A stretch of 64,000 bases of DNA from SMYC01 sp963578475 (GCA_963578475.1 CAUZCL010000011.1:1-64000), one strand, 5' to 3'; positions 1 to 9,261 are shown, counted from the stretch's first letter. Notes: generated from the letters alone by a model not told the origin. Numbers and translations are program-made.

Positions 1-767
1 CTTTCACGCATCGAGCTCAAGATGCCCGCCGTTCCCGTGCCGAAATGGAGGCGAGGCACACCGCATTCGAGAAGCCCGTCGAGGATCCTGCGGGTATGCG
101 GAAGTACGAGCTCGCGATAATCTCCCGGAGAAAGCACACCGACCCAAGAGTCGAAGAGCTGGATCGCCTGGGCTCCCGCTTCGACCTGCGCCAACAGATA
201 GTCTCTGACGCACACCGAAAGTTTCTCCGCGAGGCGATGCCATGAAGCCGGGTCCTCATACATCAGAGCCTTGGTGTGCTCGTAGTTCTTGGAAGGGCCG
301 CCTTCGATCGCGTAAGACGCCAACGTGAAGGGCGCACCGGCAAAGCCAATCAACGGGACATCGAGCTCCTTGCGCAAGAGACGGATCGTCTCGAGCGTGA
401 AGGATAGGTCGTCCTCGGGAACCACCGGACGGAGCGCGTCGATATCGGCTGTCGAGCGTATCGGGTTGTCGATGCGCGGCCCCTCACCCTGAACGAAGTC
501 GAAGCCGATGCCGAGCGGCTCGAGCGGAATCAGCAGATCGGAAAAGAGAATCGCCGCATCGACCCCGAGACGATCGATCGGCTGGAGCGTCACTTGAACG
601 GCGAGCTCGGGTGTCCGGCAAATCTCGAGGATGGGATGAACCTTGCGTAAGGCCCGATATTCAGCCATGTAGCGACCCGCTTGCCTCATGAACCAGACTG
701 GCGTCCGGTCGACAGGCTCGCGCCGACAAGCTTTCAGGAAACGATCGGTTTGCGGGCTCAACGTCAA
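1..767 (-). CDS. hemE: Uroporphyrinogen decarboxylase, 3' end beyond window
   Basis: Cytoplasmic haem-biosynthesis enzyme that decarboxylates uroporphyrinogen III to coproporphyrinogen III. The reading frame is open from about 767 down to the left edge (about 255 codons; the family is near 340), so the C-terminus is missing. Family hallmarks visible are the N-terminal VWFMRQAGRYMAEYR segment, ILFSDLLIPLEPLGIGFDF and the LIGFAGAPFTLASY signature. The likely start is a TTG at 767-765 that overlaps the TGA of the DUF4388 gene (764-766), suggesting translational coupling. No lesion is seen in the visible part. Identity is very secure; the exact start is inferred. Confidence 0.93.
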   Translation of the reverse strand, partial: MTLSPQTDRFLKACRREPVDRTPVWFMRQAGRYMAEYRALRKVHPILEICRTPELAVQVTLQPIDRLGVDAAILFSDLLIPLEPLGIGFDFVQGEGPRIDNPIRSTADIDALRPVVPEDDLSFTLETIRLLRKELDVPLIGFAGAPFTLASYAIEGGPSKNYEHTKALMYEDPASWHRLAEKLSVCVRDYLLAQVEAGAQAIQLFDSWVGVLSPGDYRELVLPHTRRILDGLLECGVPRLHFGTGTAGILSSMRE

Positions 768-1328
768 TGGGACGAGCGGGTGCGCAGCCGGATGAGCTTG
801 TTCGCGACGAGTGGATAGAGAAGCCGGCAAGCGTGATATTCGGAGATCGCCGCCGTACGAGTTATCTCTTGAAGATTCCGCTCACCATCGATTTTCGAGA
901 GCACCACCCACTCGCTCGTGTTGAGCGTGATCTGCTGCCCAGCATCGTTCTCATCGGGCAGGACGAATTCCGGGATCATCGTCATGTCTGGGATATGTTT
1001 CGACAAAACGCTCCACTCATCCTTCCGCCGCGCACCTTCGAGCAGAAGATTGGTGCTCCTCTGTCGGACAGTCTTTTTTTTCGGAGACAACGTCCGGCTC
1101 GAACATGAACTGCCCCTCATTCCACACCATCAACTCGAAAAACGCCTCTTCTCCCACCAAGTCGTCGACGGTCGCATGCACGACCGAGCCATCCACGAAA
1201 GCCATCCCGCCTTCACGACCCGTATCCCGCGCGTGCATCTGCAGCTGGCCGGTCTTCTTCGGCCCGCTCAGAAACTGCACGACGTCCGGGAGAGTGAATT
1301 CCCAAATCGAGCCTTCAAGCTGTGCCAT
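764..1328 (-). CDS. DUF4388 (PATAN-like) protein, frameshifted at an A8 run
   Basis: Two overlapping frames make one protein of about 187 residues. The N-terminal half (from ATG 1328) reads MAQLEGSIWEFTLPDVVQFL and has the DUF4388 pattern of a repression/effector domain with AFVDGSVVHA. The second half resumes as TVRQRSTNLLLEGARRKDEW and ends in a winged-helix-like segment (EWVVLSKIDGERNLQEI). The frames switch at eight consecutive A residues on the coding strand (1074-1081); seven A would give one continuous frame. It is either a consensus error or a slippage-prone site. The gene overlaps the start of hemE. DUF4388 proteins often act in polar localisation or gliding regulation; the role here is unknown. 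Confidence 0.75.
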
Positions 1329-1472
1329 GAAGCCAGAACGCTAGCACAGTAACTTGTTTCAGGTCAACATCTTGAAACCTGGTGCGGCGGAATCCCTCGC
1401 ACCTGGCTTTTGAACTATAATGTCGGCAGGGGTACACAGGTGCATCTTCGAAAAATGAAGTGGAGAATCGTC

Positions 1473-2381
1473 ATGCGTAACAGGTATCGGTTGTTTCACG
1501 TCTTGGTCCTTTTAGCGATTGGCGTTTCGGTCGCGCTCGCCCAGATGCAGATGGGCACGGGGCGCGTCATAGGCGGGGTCGAAGACCCCGATGGGCAGCC
1601 CATCGAAGGGGCGGTCATCACCGCGACGGGCGAAGATGGCAAAATCTTTGAAGATACGACCGGAAGCGACGGGAAATGGGCGATTCTTGGCTTCCGCTCT
1701 GGTATGTGGGATTTCACCGTCGTCGCGGACGGATATATCGCGCAGGCCTACAAGCAACAGATCAAGGGGATCGGCCGCAACCCGCCGATGTTTTTCGAAC
1801 TCGTGGCGGTTCGAAGCGGCGGCGTTTCGATGCTAGGCGAAGCCAACGCGATGTTCGAGAACGGTCAGTATGAAGAAGCGTTGATAAAATACGAAGCGTT
1901 CCTCGCCGCCGAGCCGATGAAGTATCAGATCTACAACAGCATCGGAGCCGTTCATATGAGGTTGGAAGAATACGACAAGGCTATCGCGTCCTACGAAAAA
2001 GTACTTGCCGAAGAGCCCTTGCACGTCGGCGCGCTCATCGGGAGCGGCGACGCCAAGGTCCAACAACAAAAATTCGCTGATGCCGTCGTCTTTTTCGAAA
2101 AGGCGATCGACCAGACGGAGGACGAGATGGTCCCGTTCAACGTCGCCGAGATCTATTTCAGTCGCGGAGAGACCGACAGAGCGATTGAGCTCTACACGCT
2201 TGCCTCCGAGCGCAAGCCCGAATGGCAAGATCCCCTGCTCAAGCTCGCCTACGCCCATTTGAACAAAGGTGATATGGACGCTGCAAAGACGTCGCTCGAG
2301 GCCTGCGTCGCTGTCGCGCCAGACACCACGGAGGGACAGACCGCATCGCAAATGCTGCAGTCGCCGGCTTTCGCTAACTAG
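1473..2381 (+). CDS. Secreted carboxypeptidase-regulatory-like / TPR protein
   Basis: About 302 residues. The start at 1473 (MRNRYRLFHVLVLL) is preferred because a GGAG lies seven bases upstream; an in-frame ATG at 1455 is possible. A signal peptide ends near SVALAQ. Then comes a carboxypeptidase-regulatory-like beta-sandwich (GGVEDPDGQPIEGAVITATG), followed by four to five TPR units (for example GQYEEALIKYEAFLAAEP and LEEYDKAIASYEKVLAEEP). Such proteins are common in Acidobacteriota envelopes and likely serve as periplasmic scaffolds. It is convergent with the next gene; a 12-bp palindrome (2379-2390) followed by a T-rich stretch covers the stop and may help termination. Confidence 0.8.
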   Translation: MRNRYRLFHVLVLLAIGVSVALAQMQMGTGRVIGGVEDPDGQPIEGAVITATGEDGKIFEDTTGSDGKWAILGFRSGMWDFTVVADGYIAQAYKQQIKGIGRNPPMFFELVAVRSGGVSMLGEANAMFENGQYEEALIKYEAFLAAEPMKYQIYNSIGAVHMRLEEYDKAIASYEKVLAEEPLHVGALIGSGDAKVQQQKFADAVVFFEKAIDQTEDEMVPFNVAEIYFSRGETDRAIELYTLASERKPEWQDPLLKLAYAHLNKGDMDAAKTSLEACVAVAPDTTEGQTASQMLQSPAFAN

Positions 2382-2420
2382 AGCGCTCTAAAGTCTTTTC
2401 TACTAACTTGCCGTGCTACG

Positions 2421-3233
2421 TCAAGGGTAGTAGATCGCGTCCTCGCCAAGAACCGCAGCGAGTGTAGCCGCGAGTTGGACGAGCAAATCGCGTCGTGCGA
2501 GGATCGCTCTGATCTTGATGTTCTCGAGCCAGGCGCCGAGCTTGGCTTCTAAAGTCGGCGCGTCGAACGCTTTCAAGCTCTCGAGGACAGCGCGAGAGAA
2601 TCGGCGCAGGCCGCTCTCGTCAGCCAGTGAATGGAAGTGGCGGAAGCTTCGCGAGTTGTCGATGCAATAGACGCGGAAGCTAGGATCGTAGATGACGTTC
2701 CGGATGTTATGCGCGTCGTCGTTGTAAGTGAGCTGCTGGAGCAAACGTAGCTTGTGTTGCTGGTTGCTCCAAGTGACGTAGTCGTCCGTTTCGAGATTTT
2801 TTTCTCGTCGATCGAGCTCGGTGAAAGCGCCTTCGACCCAAAACTGCAACGAGCCCCTCTTACCGTCGACCTCGCGCTCGACGGTCGGCGGAACGAGCTC
2901 TAAGCCGAGTATCTTGTCGAGCTCATAGGCCGCGATTTCGTATTTGTAGGAATCCTTGAAGGCTGTCTGGAACCCGCCATTGCGACCTCTCACCACCCCG
3001 TGACGGACTTCGTCGATACTCTTGAAAACGGCATGATGGGTCCGCTCACCATCGCTCAGCGTGACCTTCATCGGCTTGGTGATGCCGACGCCGATAGGCT
3101 TCATGCCGACGATCCGTGCATCGTGCAAAAAAGTTTCGGCCTCGTCGCCCGTCAACGGGAGCCCATAGCTTCCTTCGAGCACTATCGGAAGGAGGCTCAC
3201 AATCGCCGCAAGCGTCAGACGCACCAAAAGCAT
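2421..3233 (-). CDS. Secreted Fam20/HipA-like kinase-fold protein
   Basis: 270 residues with an N-terminal signal peptide (hydrophobic to about residue 24). No annotated family is recognised by name, but a kinase-like order of motifs can be read. Lys71 sits in a beta strand (HHAVFKS) after a Gly-containing loop (PIGVGITKP). Glu99 is in an alphaC-like helix (KYEIAAYELDKILG). A catalytic-loop-like NDDAHNIRNV lies at 171-180, and a metal-site-like YCIDNSRSF at 189-197 recalls the DNGRGF of Fam20/Four-jointed secreted kinases. The start has a strong GGGAGG ribosome site and follows an ABC exporter on the same strand. Kinase activity is inference. Confidence 0.5.
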   Translation of the reverse strand: MLLVRLTLAAIVSLLPIVLEGSYGLPLTGDEAETFLHDARIVGMKPIGVGITKPMKVTLSDGERTHHAVFKSIDEVRHGVVRGRNGGFQTAFKDSYKYEIAAYELDKILGLELVPPTVEREVDGKRGSLQFWVEGAFTELDRREKNLETDDYVTWSNQQHKLRLLQQLTYNDDAHNIRNVIYDPSFRVYCIDNSRSFRHFHSLADESGLRRFSRAVLESLKAFDAPTLEAKLGAWLENIKIRAILARRDLLVQLAATLAAVLGEDAIYYP

Positions 3234-3251
3234 AGAAATTTCGCCTCCCTG

Positions 3252-3978
3252 TTATTTTTCGACTTTCGCGCCGCCGTCCGTAGCCGGCACTCGTGATGGA
3301 ATACGAAGTTGTGAAAAAGACCGGCATCGTGCCCGAGAGCACGATGCCGCTTCCGAGCGCGAGCGCGACGAATCCGGCTCCAGCGACGCGGCCGCTACGG
3401 GAGAGGCAAGAGATCGCTAGCACAAAAACGGTGAAATAGAGACCCATCCAAAGGCTGTAGGCGATGACGGATAAAGGAAGAAGCGGCGCGGTCTCGAGAA
3501 CCCCAAGATCGTTGGCCACCGAGAGATAGACACCGAAAAGCGCAAGGGCTGGTACTAGGGTCACGACGAGGATCGCTCCCAGCACCGGGATCGCTTTGCC
3601 GAGAAAGTAGTCGAAGCGAGAGATTGGCTTCGAGAGGTAAGCGATGAAAGCACCCGACGACAAATCCGCTGATATTGCTCCCGCGCCGGCATAAAGGGCT
3701 ACCAAGAGTACCGGCAAATACTCGACTTGCTGGGTGAGAAACTCTTGCCACAAGAGTGCTTTGACGGTAACCAATTCAGACGCCTGAGGCACGTAGCGCG
3801 CGACGTAGATTTGTGCCGCGCGTGCGAGCACCGGTATCCAACAGATGAAGAGCAGGAGCAAAAAAGACCGCCGCTTCAGAAGAAGCGACGTCGTCATGCG
3901 CGCCATCGCCAAACTACGAGCGAGGCGCTCGGTGCGCCCGCCTTCGAAGCGTTGACAGGAAAGACCGTGAAGAGGCAT
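3252..3978 (-). CDS. ABC-2 type exporter permease, probable frameshift near 3' end
   Basis: Inner-membrane permease subunit paired with the ATPase upstream; the ATG overlaps the ATPase stop as TGATG. Six hydrophobic segments are visible, including SFLLLLFICWIPVLARAA, YLPVLLVALYAGAG and VLGAILVVTLVPALALF; the DLSSGAFIAYLSKPISR loop is typical of ABC-2 permeases. The family-like sequence stops at about 3295. The same frame then runs on into the next gene as non-membrane sequence to 3046, whereas a shifted frame ends naturally as VPATDGGAKVEK at 3252, just before the next ribosome site. I therefore infer a small indel near 3290-3300. The substrate is unknown. Confidence 0.6.
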
Positions 3979-4902
3979 CAGGAAGCTCGCGGCTTGCCTG
4001 TATCTACAGCGCTCAGGAACTGCTCCTCGAGGCTTCGCTCGAGTCGGCGGAGATGGCGGATCTCGGCCCCGGAAGCACGCGCGACCTCGAACAGAAAGCG
4101 GGTAGGGCGCTCCTCGAGCGCGACGCGGAGCTGTCCGTCCCGATCTTCATCGATCAAAAACCCGCTTCCCGCGCGCGCCTTTCGGAAAGTGCCCGGCTCG
4201 TCCTCTCGGACGCGAATTTCGTAGACCCACCCGGGGTTCTGTTTCAGCTCGGACAGCTTGGCTTGGAGCGCGAGCTTGCCCTTATCCAGGAGCACGACGC
4301 TGTCGCAGACGCTCTCGACGTCATGAAGAGTGAGTGGAAAGCAAGACAGAGACGCCCCGCTCACCGATTTGGCGCACGAGGTCGAGCATCTGCCGGCGTC
4401 CAACCGGATCGAGACCGCTCGTCGGCTCGTCGAGCAGGACGAAATCCGGATCGTGGACGAGCGACATGGCGAGCTTCGTTCGTTGTTGCATGCCCGTCGA
4501 GAATTCCTCGACGAGGCGATAGCGGGCTTCGCCGAGCCCGGCGAACCAAAGAACTTCATGCGCTCGCGCGAGAGCATCCCCTCGCGCGAGGCCGCCAATC
4601 TCGCCCGCAACCGCAACCGTCTCGATGGAGCTCAAACCGGGAATGAAGACGGGCCGCTCCGGAAAATAGCCCAGGCGTTGGCGGAGCGCGTGGCCGCTCT
4701 TGCCAATCGGAAGCCCGAGCACCTCGGCGCGTCCGCCACTCGGCTCGAGAAAGCCGAGAAGAGTCTTGAGAAGCGTGGACTTTCCGGCTCCGTTCGGTCC
4801 CAAAAGACCGATCACACCGGCGTCGATAACGAGGGAGAGGGAACTGAGCGCCTCTTTGTTTCCGTAACGAACGGTGAGGTCGTGCGTGCGTAGTAACGTC
4901 AT
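3978..4902 (-). CDS. ABC transporter ATP-binding protein, frameshifted
   Basis: ATPase of the ABC-2 cassette. From ATG 4902 it reads MTLLRTHDLTVRYGNKEAL. Walker A is GPNGAGKST, the signature FSTGMQQR, Walker B FVLLDEPTSGLDPVG, and the H-loop LSTH. Just after the H-loop the frame stops (near 4321), and the rest continues in another frame as LHDVESVCDSVVLLDKGKL to the stop at 3978. Comparison with the usual STHILHDVE shows about two bases missing (or one extra) near 4325-4332. The C-terminal extension (EIRVREDEPGTF...) is usual for drug or lipid exporters of this type. It is coupled to the permease by TGATG. Confidence 0.75.
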
Positions 4903-5168
4903 GTCGTACTCAGAGACCTTAACGGAATCAGGGGCTCTGGAGTTCCGCGCACTCGGCGACGATACCACGACGCCATAAAAGTGCTTTCCCTAGTCTCCCG
5001 GGATCACTAGAATCAGCGGAGTCACTGAGGAGCTCGACTATTCTAGTTGCTCCGGAGAGGGTCAAGATTTGGAGTCGTGTTGGTAGGCTGCTGAGACCGG
5101 ACATCTGCAGCTGCGCTCGGTCTCCTCGGAGCACTGCCAGTCAGGCGGGTGCGATCCAGGTGAGAACG

Positions 5169-5495
5169 ATGGTCGAGCTCACCGTCCTTGCTCTGGTCGC
5201 TTATCTCGTGTTTCAGGCGGCGCCAGCCGTCATCTCGCGCGTCGGCTTCCTGAACGAGCTCACAGCCATCGCGAACTCTCCCGTGTTAGAAGACGCCGCT
5301 GTCCTGCCCCAGAAAGTTCTGGACGCTGCCGCGAACCGCAGCATCGCTGTGGTCTCGGAGAACCTTCACGTCACGCGCGACCAGGGGCAGAGCAAGACGA
5401 TTATCGACGTCCGCTACGAGCTGTTCATGAATTTTTTTCCACGCTTCACCTATGTGTGGCACGTGGAGGACCACGTCGAAGCCCTCTTGTTCTGA
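5169..5495 (+). CDS. Small single-TM protein, DUF4845-like
   Basis: About 108 residues. The preferred start is ATG 5169 behind AGGTGAG; a GTG at 5160 is in frame. It has one N-terminal membrane segment (LTVLALVAYLVFQAA), then a periplasmic alpha/beta domain with NLHVTRDQGQSKTIIDVRY and a C-terminal FFPRFTYVWHVEDHVEA. The arrangement matches small DUF4845 proteins: one TM, a helix, beta hairpins and a conserved LFP-x-FTY-x-W ending. Function is unknown. Confidence 0.6.
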   Translation: MVELTVLALVAYLVFQAAPAVISRVGFLNELTAIANSPVLEDAAVLPQKVLDAAANRSIAVVSENLHVTRDQGQSKTIIDVRYELFMNFFPRFTYVWHVEDHVEALLF

Positions 5496-5606
5496 ATTTC
5501 GTAGCGGAGCGTAGAGCCGCACGGAGGCGCGAGGCGGCACATGCGTCCGCGCTTTTTGTCTGCTCTGATTCGCCTAGGCGTGTGTGTCCATACGCGAGGG
5601 TAATTC

Positions 5607-5906
5607 TTGCAAAAGGGTAACGAAAAGCTTCTGCGGCTGGTTCATAACCTCGAGAAGAGTATCGAACAAGCCATCTCGAGCTCGCCGCAAGTCGAAGAAT
5701 GCTTGACGCGCGTTCGCGATCAGGGCTACGAGCTTTCGCTCGTGTTGCAGGCGACCCTTGCTTTCGCTCCTGTCGGCGAGCTCGATCAAAAAGAGGTCGA
5801 GGAAGTGGCCGGTGTTTTCAATGAAAGCGACGCGCAATTTCGGATGAGCACGCTCGACCGGAAATTTCTCTGCTCGCTCAAAATTGCAGTGGACGAAGAG
5901 AAATAG
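5607..5906 (+). CDS. Hypothetical 99-residue helical protein
   Basis: Starts at a TTG (5607) behind GAGGG. The product is hydrophilic and predicted largely helical (KLLRLVHNLEKSIEQAI, QVEECLTRVRDQGYELSL), with no signal peptide or membrane segment. I do not recognise the family. It lies between the DUF4845-like gene and convergent enolase, with only 12 bases to the enolase stop. The composition looks coding, but the non-ATG start leaves doubt. Confidence 0.45.
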   Translation: MQKGNEKLLRLVHNLEKSIEQAISSSPQVEECLTRVRDQGYELSLVLQATLAFAPVGELDQKEVEEVAGVFNESDAQFRMSTLDRKFLCSLKIAVDEEK

Positions 5907-5918
5907 GTCTTTCCATCC

Positions 5919-7199
5919 TCACCTCCTGAAGACGTCGGCTCCGGCGAATTGGGCGACGTCGAAGAGCTCCTCTTCGATTCTCAGCAGCTGATTATATTTG
6001 GCGACGCGATCGGTGCGGCTAGCCGAGCCCGTTTTGATTTGGCCGCTTTTGGTCGCGACGGCGAGATCCGCAATCGTCGTGTCCTCGGTCTCTCCGGAGC
6101 GATGCGAGATCATCGAGCTATAGCCGCTTCGGTGGGCTAGCTCGACCACTTCCATCGTCTCGGTCAGCGTCCCGATTTGGTTCAGCTTGATGAGGATGGA
6201 GTTGGCCACGCCTTCGTCGATGCCGCGCTTCAGCCGCGCTTCATCGGTGACGAAAAGATCGTCTCCCACGAGCTGCACTCGGGAACCGAGCGCCGTCGTG
6301 AGCTCCCGCCAGCCTTCCCAGTCATTTTCATCGAGACCGTCTTCGATGGACACGATGGGGTAAAGGTCCACCCATTCCGTGTATTTCGCTATCAGATCGC
6401 TCGCGGATAAGTGGTCGCCGCCGGATTTCGCCATGACGTACTGACCCGAATCGTGAAACTCGCTCGCCGCGACATCGAGTGCGAGCCCAATTTCTTCGCC
6501 CGGCGCATACCCGGCCTCCGTGATCGCGGTCATCAGCAGCTCGAGCGCCTCCTCGTTCGATTTAAGGCTCGGGGCAAAACCGCCCTCGTCGCCCACGGAG
6601 GTCGTGAGACCTCGTTTCTCGAGAATTCCCTTGAGCGTGTGGAACGTCTCCACACCCGCACGCAACGCTTCGCTGAAGCTCGGAAGCCCCGCGGGAACGA
6701 TCATGAATTCCTGGATATCGAGATTGTTGTTGGCGTGCGCGCCTCCGTTGACGACGTTCATGAACGGGACGGGCAAAACACTCGCCATGGGACCACCGAG
6801 ATAGCGATATAGCGGAAGCTCGAGGGCGTCCGCGGCGGCCCGGGCGCAAGCGAGCGAGACCGCGAGGATGGCGTTGGCGCCGAGGCGGCTCTTGTTCGGC
6901 GTGCCGTCGAGCTCGAGAAGAAGTCGGTCGATGAGCACCTGCTCGAGAGCATCCTCCCCCATGAGCTCGGGGGCGATCTCGTCCATGATGTGGGTCACCG
7001 CTTTTCCCACGCCTTTGCCGCCATAGAGCTCTGGGTCTCCGTCCCGCAGCTCGATGGCCTCGTGCGCTCCGGTCGATGCGCCCGACGGGACCGCGGCACG
7101 TCCGAAGCCTCCTCCCTCGAGTTTCACTTCCGCTTCAACAGTAGGATTTCCCCGCGAATCAAGGATTTGCCGGGCTTCGATTGCTACAATCGTCGTCAT
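5919..7199 (-). CDS. eno: Enolase
   Basis: Glycolytic/gluconeogenic enzyme interconverting 2-phosphoglycerate and phosphoenolpyruvate, cytoplasmic and Mg-dependent. It has 426 residues, the usual length. The start is MTTIVAIEARQILDSRGNPT; an upstream in-frame extension to 7259 does not look like enolase. Seen are GRAAVPSGASTGAHEA, VVNGGAHANNNLDIQEFMI, the metal ligands in SIEDGLDENDW and LVGDDLFVT, catalytic Lys in ILIKLNQIGTLTE, and MISHRSGETEDT. The frame is intact. It is divergent from the barrel gene at 7412. Confidence 0.98.
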   Translation of the reverse strand: MTTIVAIEARQILDSRGNPTVEAEVKLEGGGFGRAAVPSGASTGAHEAIELRDGDPELYGGKGVGKAVTHIMDEIAPELMGEDALEQVLIDRLLLELDGTPNKSRLGANAILAVSLACARAAADALELPLYRYLGGPMASVLPVPFMNVVNGGAHANNNLDIQEFMIVPAGLPSFSEALRAGVETFHTLKGILEKRGLTTSVGDEGGFAPSLKSNEEALELLMTAITEAGYAPGEEIGLALDVAASEFHDSGQYVMAKSGGDHLSASDLIAKYTEWVDLYPIVSIEDGLDENDWEGWRELTTALGSRVQLVGDDLFVTDEARLKRGIDEGVANSILIKLNQIGTLTETMEVVELAHRSGYSSMISHRSGETEDTTIADLAVATKSGQIKTGSASRTDRVAKYNQLLRIEEELFDVAQFAGADVFRR

Positions 7200-7246
7200 C
7201 TCAAGTCCTCGCCTTGTGCCTCCCGCCGGTCGCGTTGGGGTCCCAA

Positions 7247-7275
7247 TTGACACGCCCAACGGCCTGTGATATCAA
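7247..7275 (+). promoter_or_regulatory. Candidate sigma70 promoter for the barrel gene
   Basis: TTGACA (7247-7252), 17-base spacer, TATCAA (7270-7275). It lies between divergent eno and the outer-membrane barrel gene and would give a leader of about 130 bases. The pair is partly symmetric, so weak activity toward eno is possible. Confidence 0.45.
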
Positions 7276-7411
7276 AACGGGTTAGCATTGAGGTATCTTA
7301 TCGAATGATGACGGGAGTGTCTCTAAGTACGGGTCTGCGTTCAGTTCCTCTCATGCTACGGAGGCCCCTAAGCAAGACATCCGTGGAGGAGCTCTCGAGG
7401 GGGATGCGATC

Positions 7412-9193
7412 GTGACGAACACCCAAGCTCTTTTCTTCTGTGGTGTTCTGGCGTTTTCTTTCCCGGCCGGCGCGGCGGAAGCCGGGTCGAGCTTTACCAT
7501 CGAGCTCCAGGGGCAAGTCCGAGACGAGGTCGGGGAGCCTCTCGTCGGCGCTGTGATCTCGGTGTTCGGCAAGAACCTGGTCCAGGGGGCCCTCATCGCC
7601 GTCAGCGACGAGGCCGGACAGTTCCAAGTGAGTGCCATGCCTCCAGGTATCTACCGGCTGCGCGCCTATCTTTCGGGTTTTCTGCCTTCCGCCTATGCCC
7701 GCGTAGTGATTAGCGAGGGGATGGAACAAGTTGGCTCCATCATGATGAGCTTGACGACCACGGGTGGAACCGATGGGTCGGGGGCGCGGGTCGAAGCAGA
7801 CCGCGGGCGCGCTGTAGCGGAGCTGGTCTGGTTGTTGCAGCACGGCGAGCGCAACCTATTGCGAGATGAAGAATGGTCCATTCCCACTGTCGCGCTCGCT
7901 CTCGACGACAGCAAGGGGGGCTCGGGGCCCGAGCTCGCGTTCCGCGATGCTTCGATAGGAGGAGAGTTCGGGGTGCGGCTGGCCGCCTTCGACGATGGGC
8001 TCAGCGACTTTCCCGGCGCGGGTGCTGGATTGGACGGTCGGCTCGCCTACGCACGTTTGTTCATCCCGAACGAGAACGAGGACGGCCACTGGCTCGTCAG
8101 CGCGCAAGTGCTCGAGTCGGCCCTTTCGTCGTGGGCCGGTCGAGCCGAGTACGAAAAAACAACTGCGGGTAACCATCACCTCTCGGCGGGCGTGACCTAC
8201 GGCAACTACCTCTACGGCGATCTCGCGGATTTTCGACCGCCGGAAGCAGCGCTCTCTTTTCGGCAGATGGGCGCGCGTTCCATCGAGTGGTTCGGTTCGG
8301 CTTATGCGTCGGATCGGTTCGAGATCGGCTCCGTCTCGATCGATGCGGGAGTCACGTACGAGCATTACAGTTTTCTGGACAAGTCAGGATATTTGTCCCC
8401 GCGACTGGAGCTCGCTTATCCCCTGGGCTCCGGTGCGAAGACGGTCCTTCGCGGATTGGTCGACTATCGCGTGCTGGCTCCTGGTGGTGAGGACATTGGA
8501 CTTTTGTCGCAAGTGGCTTTTTCGGATGTCTTCGGTCCCACTTTGGCGAGACGCTCGTCTCTCAAGGGCCAGCGCACGGCGCGGGTCCAGCTTGGTCTCG
8601 AGCGGCAGCTGAGCGAGCGAACGCGTGTAGCCGTCCGCATGTTCCAGGAAAGCGCCGTCAATCAGCTCGCCAAGGTCTATTCGAAAGATCACGCAAACAT
8701 GGAGGGTGCCGGGCATTTCACGGTCCGAAACTACGGTGATTTCCGAACCCGGGGCGTCGGCCTTTCCGTGTCCCAGCGTTTCGGCGCCACGGAAGGCTCT
8801 GTCGCCTACACGTTCGGCATGGGGCGTGCGATAAATTCGCTGCACTTTGCCGCGGCCTCACACGACGAGGAGATCCATGACCTGACCACTCAGGTGGCCA
8901 CATTCATCGACCGTACACGGACGCGCGTTCAGGCTGCTTATCGATTTATCAACCATCCGGTTTTTGCGCCGGACGGCCAGGGGTTTGCGGCGGGCTCGAA
9001 GCTCGATTCTCGCTTCAACATTCAGGTCTACCAGCTGCTTCCGTTCGTCGGTTGGGACGGTACGAGCTGGGAGGTCATGGTGGCTGTGCGGAACCTGTTC
9101 TACGGAGACTTCGAAAGCGCGTCCTTTCTGGACGAGATTTCCGTTATCCATGCGCCCCGACGTGTATTGGGCGGCGTAACGGTTCGCTTTTAG
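7412..9193 (+). CDS. Outer-membrane beta-barrel protein with carboxypeptidase-regulatory domain, no plug
   Basis: 593 residues, GTG start behind GAGGGGG. A signal peptide (to about PAGAAEA) is followed by a carboxypeptidase-regulatory-like domain (IELQGQVRDEVGEPLVGAVISVFG). A long alternating-residue barrel region follows, ending in the barrel-type C-terminal Phe (RVLGGVTVRF). The layout is that of acidobacterial TonB-dependent receptor-like proteins, but I see no TonB box or plug domain, and 593 residues is short for that family (800-1100). It may be a plugless relative or a passive barrel. The frame is intact. Confidence 0.65.
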   Translation: MTNTQALFFCGVLAFSFPAGAAEAGSSFTIELQGQVRDEVGEPLVGAVISVFGKNLVQGALIAVSDEAGQFQVSAMPPGIYRLRAYLSGFLPSAYARVVISEGMEQVGSIMMSLTTTGGTDGSGARVEADRGRAVAELVWLLQHGERNLLRDEEWSIPTVALALDDSKGGSGPELAFRDASIGGEFGVRLAAFDDGLSDFPGAGAGLDGRLAYARLFIPNENEDGHWLVSAQVLESALSSWAGRAEYEKTTAGNHHLSAGVTYGNYLYGDLADFRPPEAALSFRQMGARSIEWFGSAYASDRFEIGSVSIDAGVTYEHYSFLDKSGYLSPRLELAYPLGSGAKTVLRGLVDYRVLAPGGEDIGLLSQVAFSDVFGPTLARRSSLKGQRTARVQLGLERQLSERTRVAVRMFQESAVNQLAKVYSKDHANMEGAGHFTVRNYGDFRTRGVGLSVSQRFGATEGSVAYTFGMGRAINSLHFAAASHDEEIHDLTTQVATFIDRTRTRVQAAYRFINHPVFAPDGQGFAAGSKLDSRFNIQVYQLLPFVGWDGTSWEVMVAVRNLFYGDFESASFLDEISVIHAPRRVLGGVTVRF

Positions 9194-9226
9194 CACGACT
9201 TTCAACCCCTCTTGCGATCCTTGTTT

Positions 9227-9261
9227 TTGGATTTTATATCCATAATTATGGATTCAAGGAT
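9227..9261. repeat. AT-rich nested inverted repeat
   Basis: Outer arms ATCCTTG (9227-9233) and CAAGGAT (9255-9261) enclose a perfect 16-bp palindrome ATCCATAATTATGGAT (9238-9253). It lies just after the barrel gene, so it may be a terminator structure, or a binding site for the regulators encoded downstream. Confidence 0.45.

Noticed and set aside
1410..1421. TATAAT at 1416 as promoter of the TPR gene
   Set aside because: No acceptable -35 box at 16-18 bases; the TTGAAA seen is 38 bases away.
9238..9253. 16-bp palindrome as a proven operator of the downstream regulator
   Set aside because: It is AT-rich, single, and equally explained as part of a terminator hairpin, so it is only listed as a repeat.
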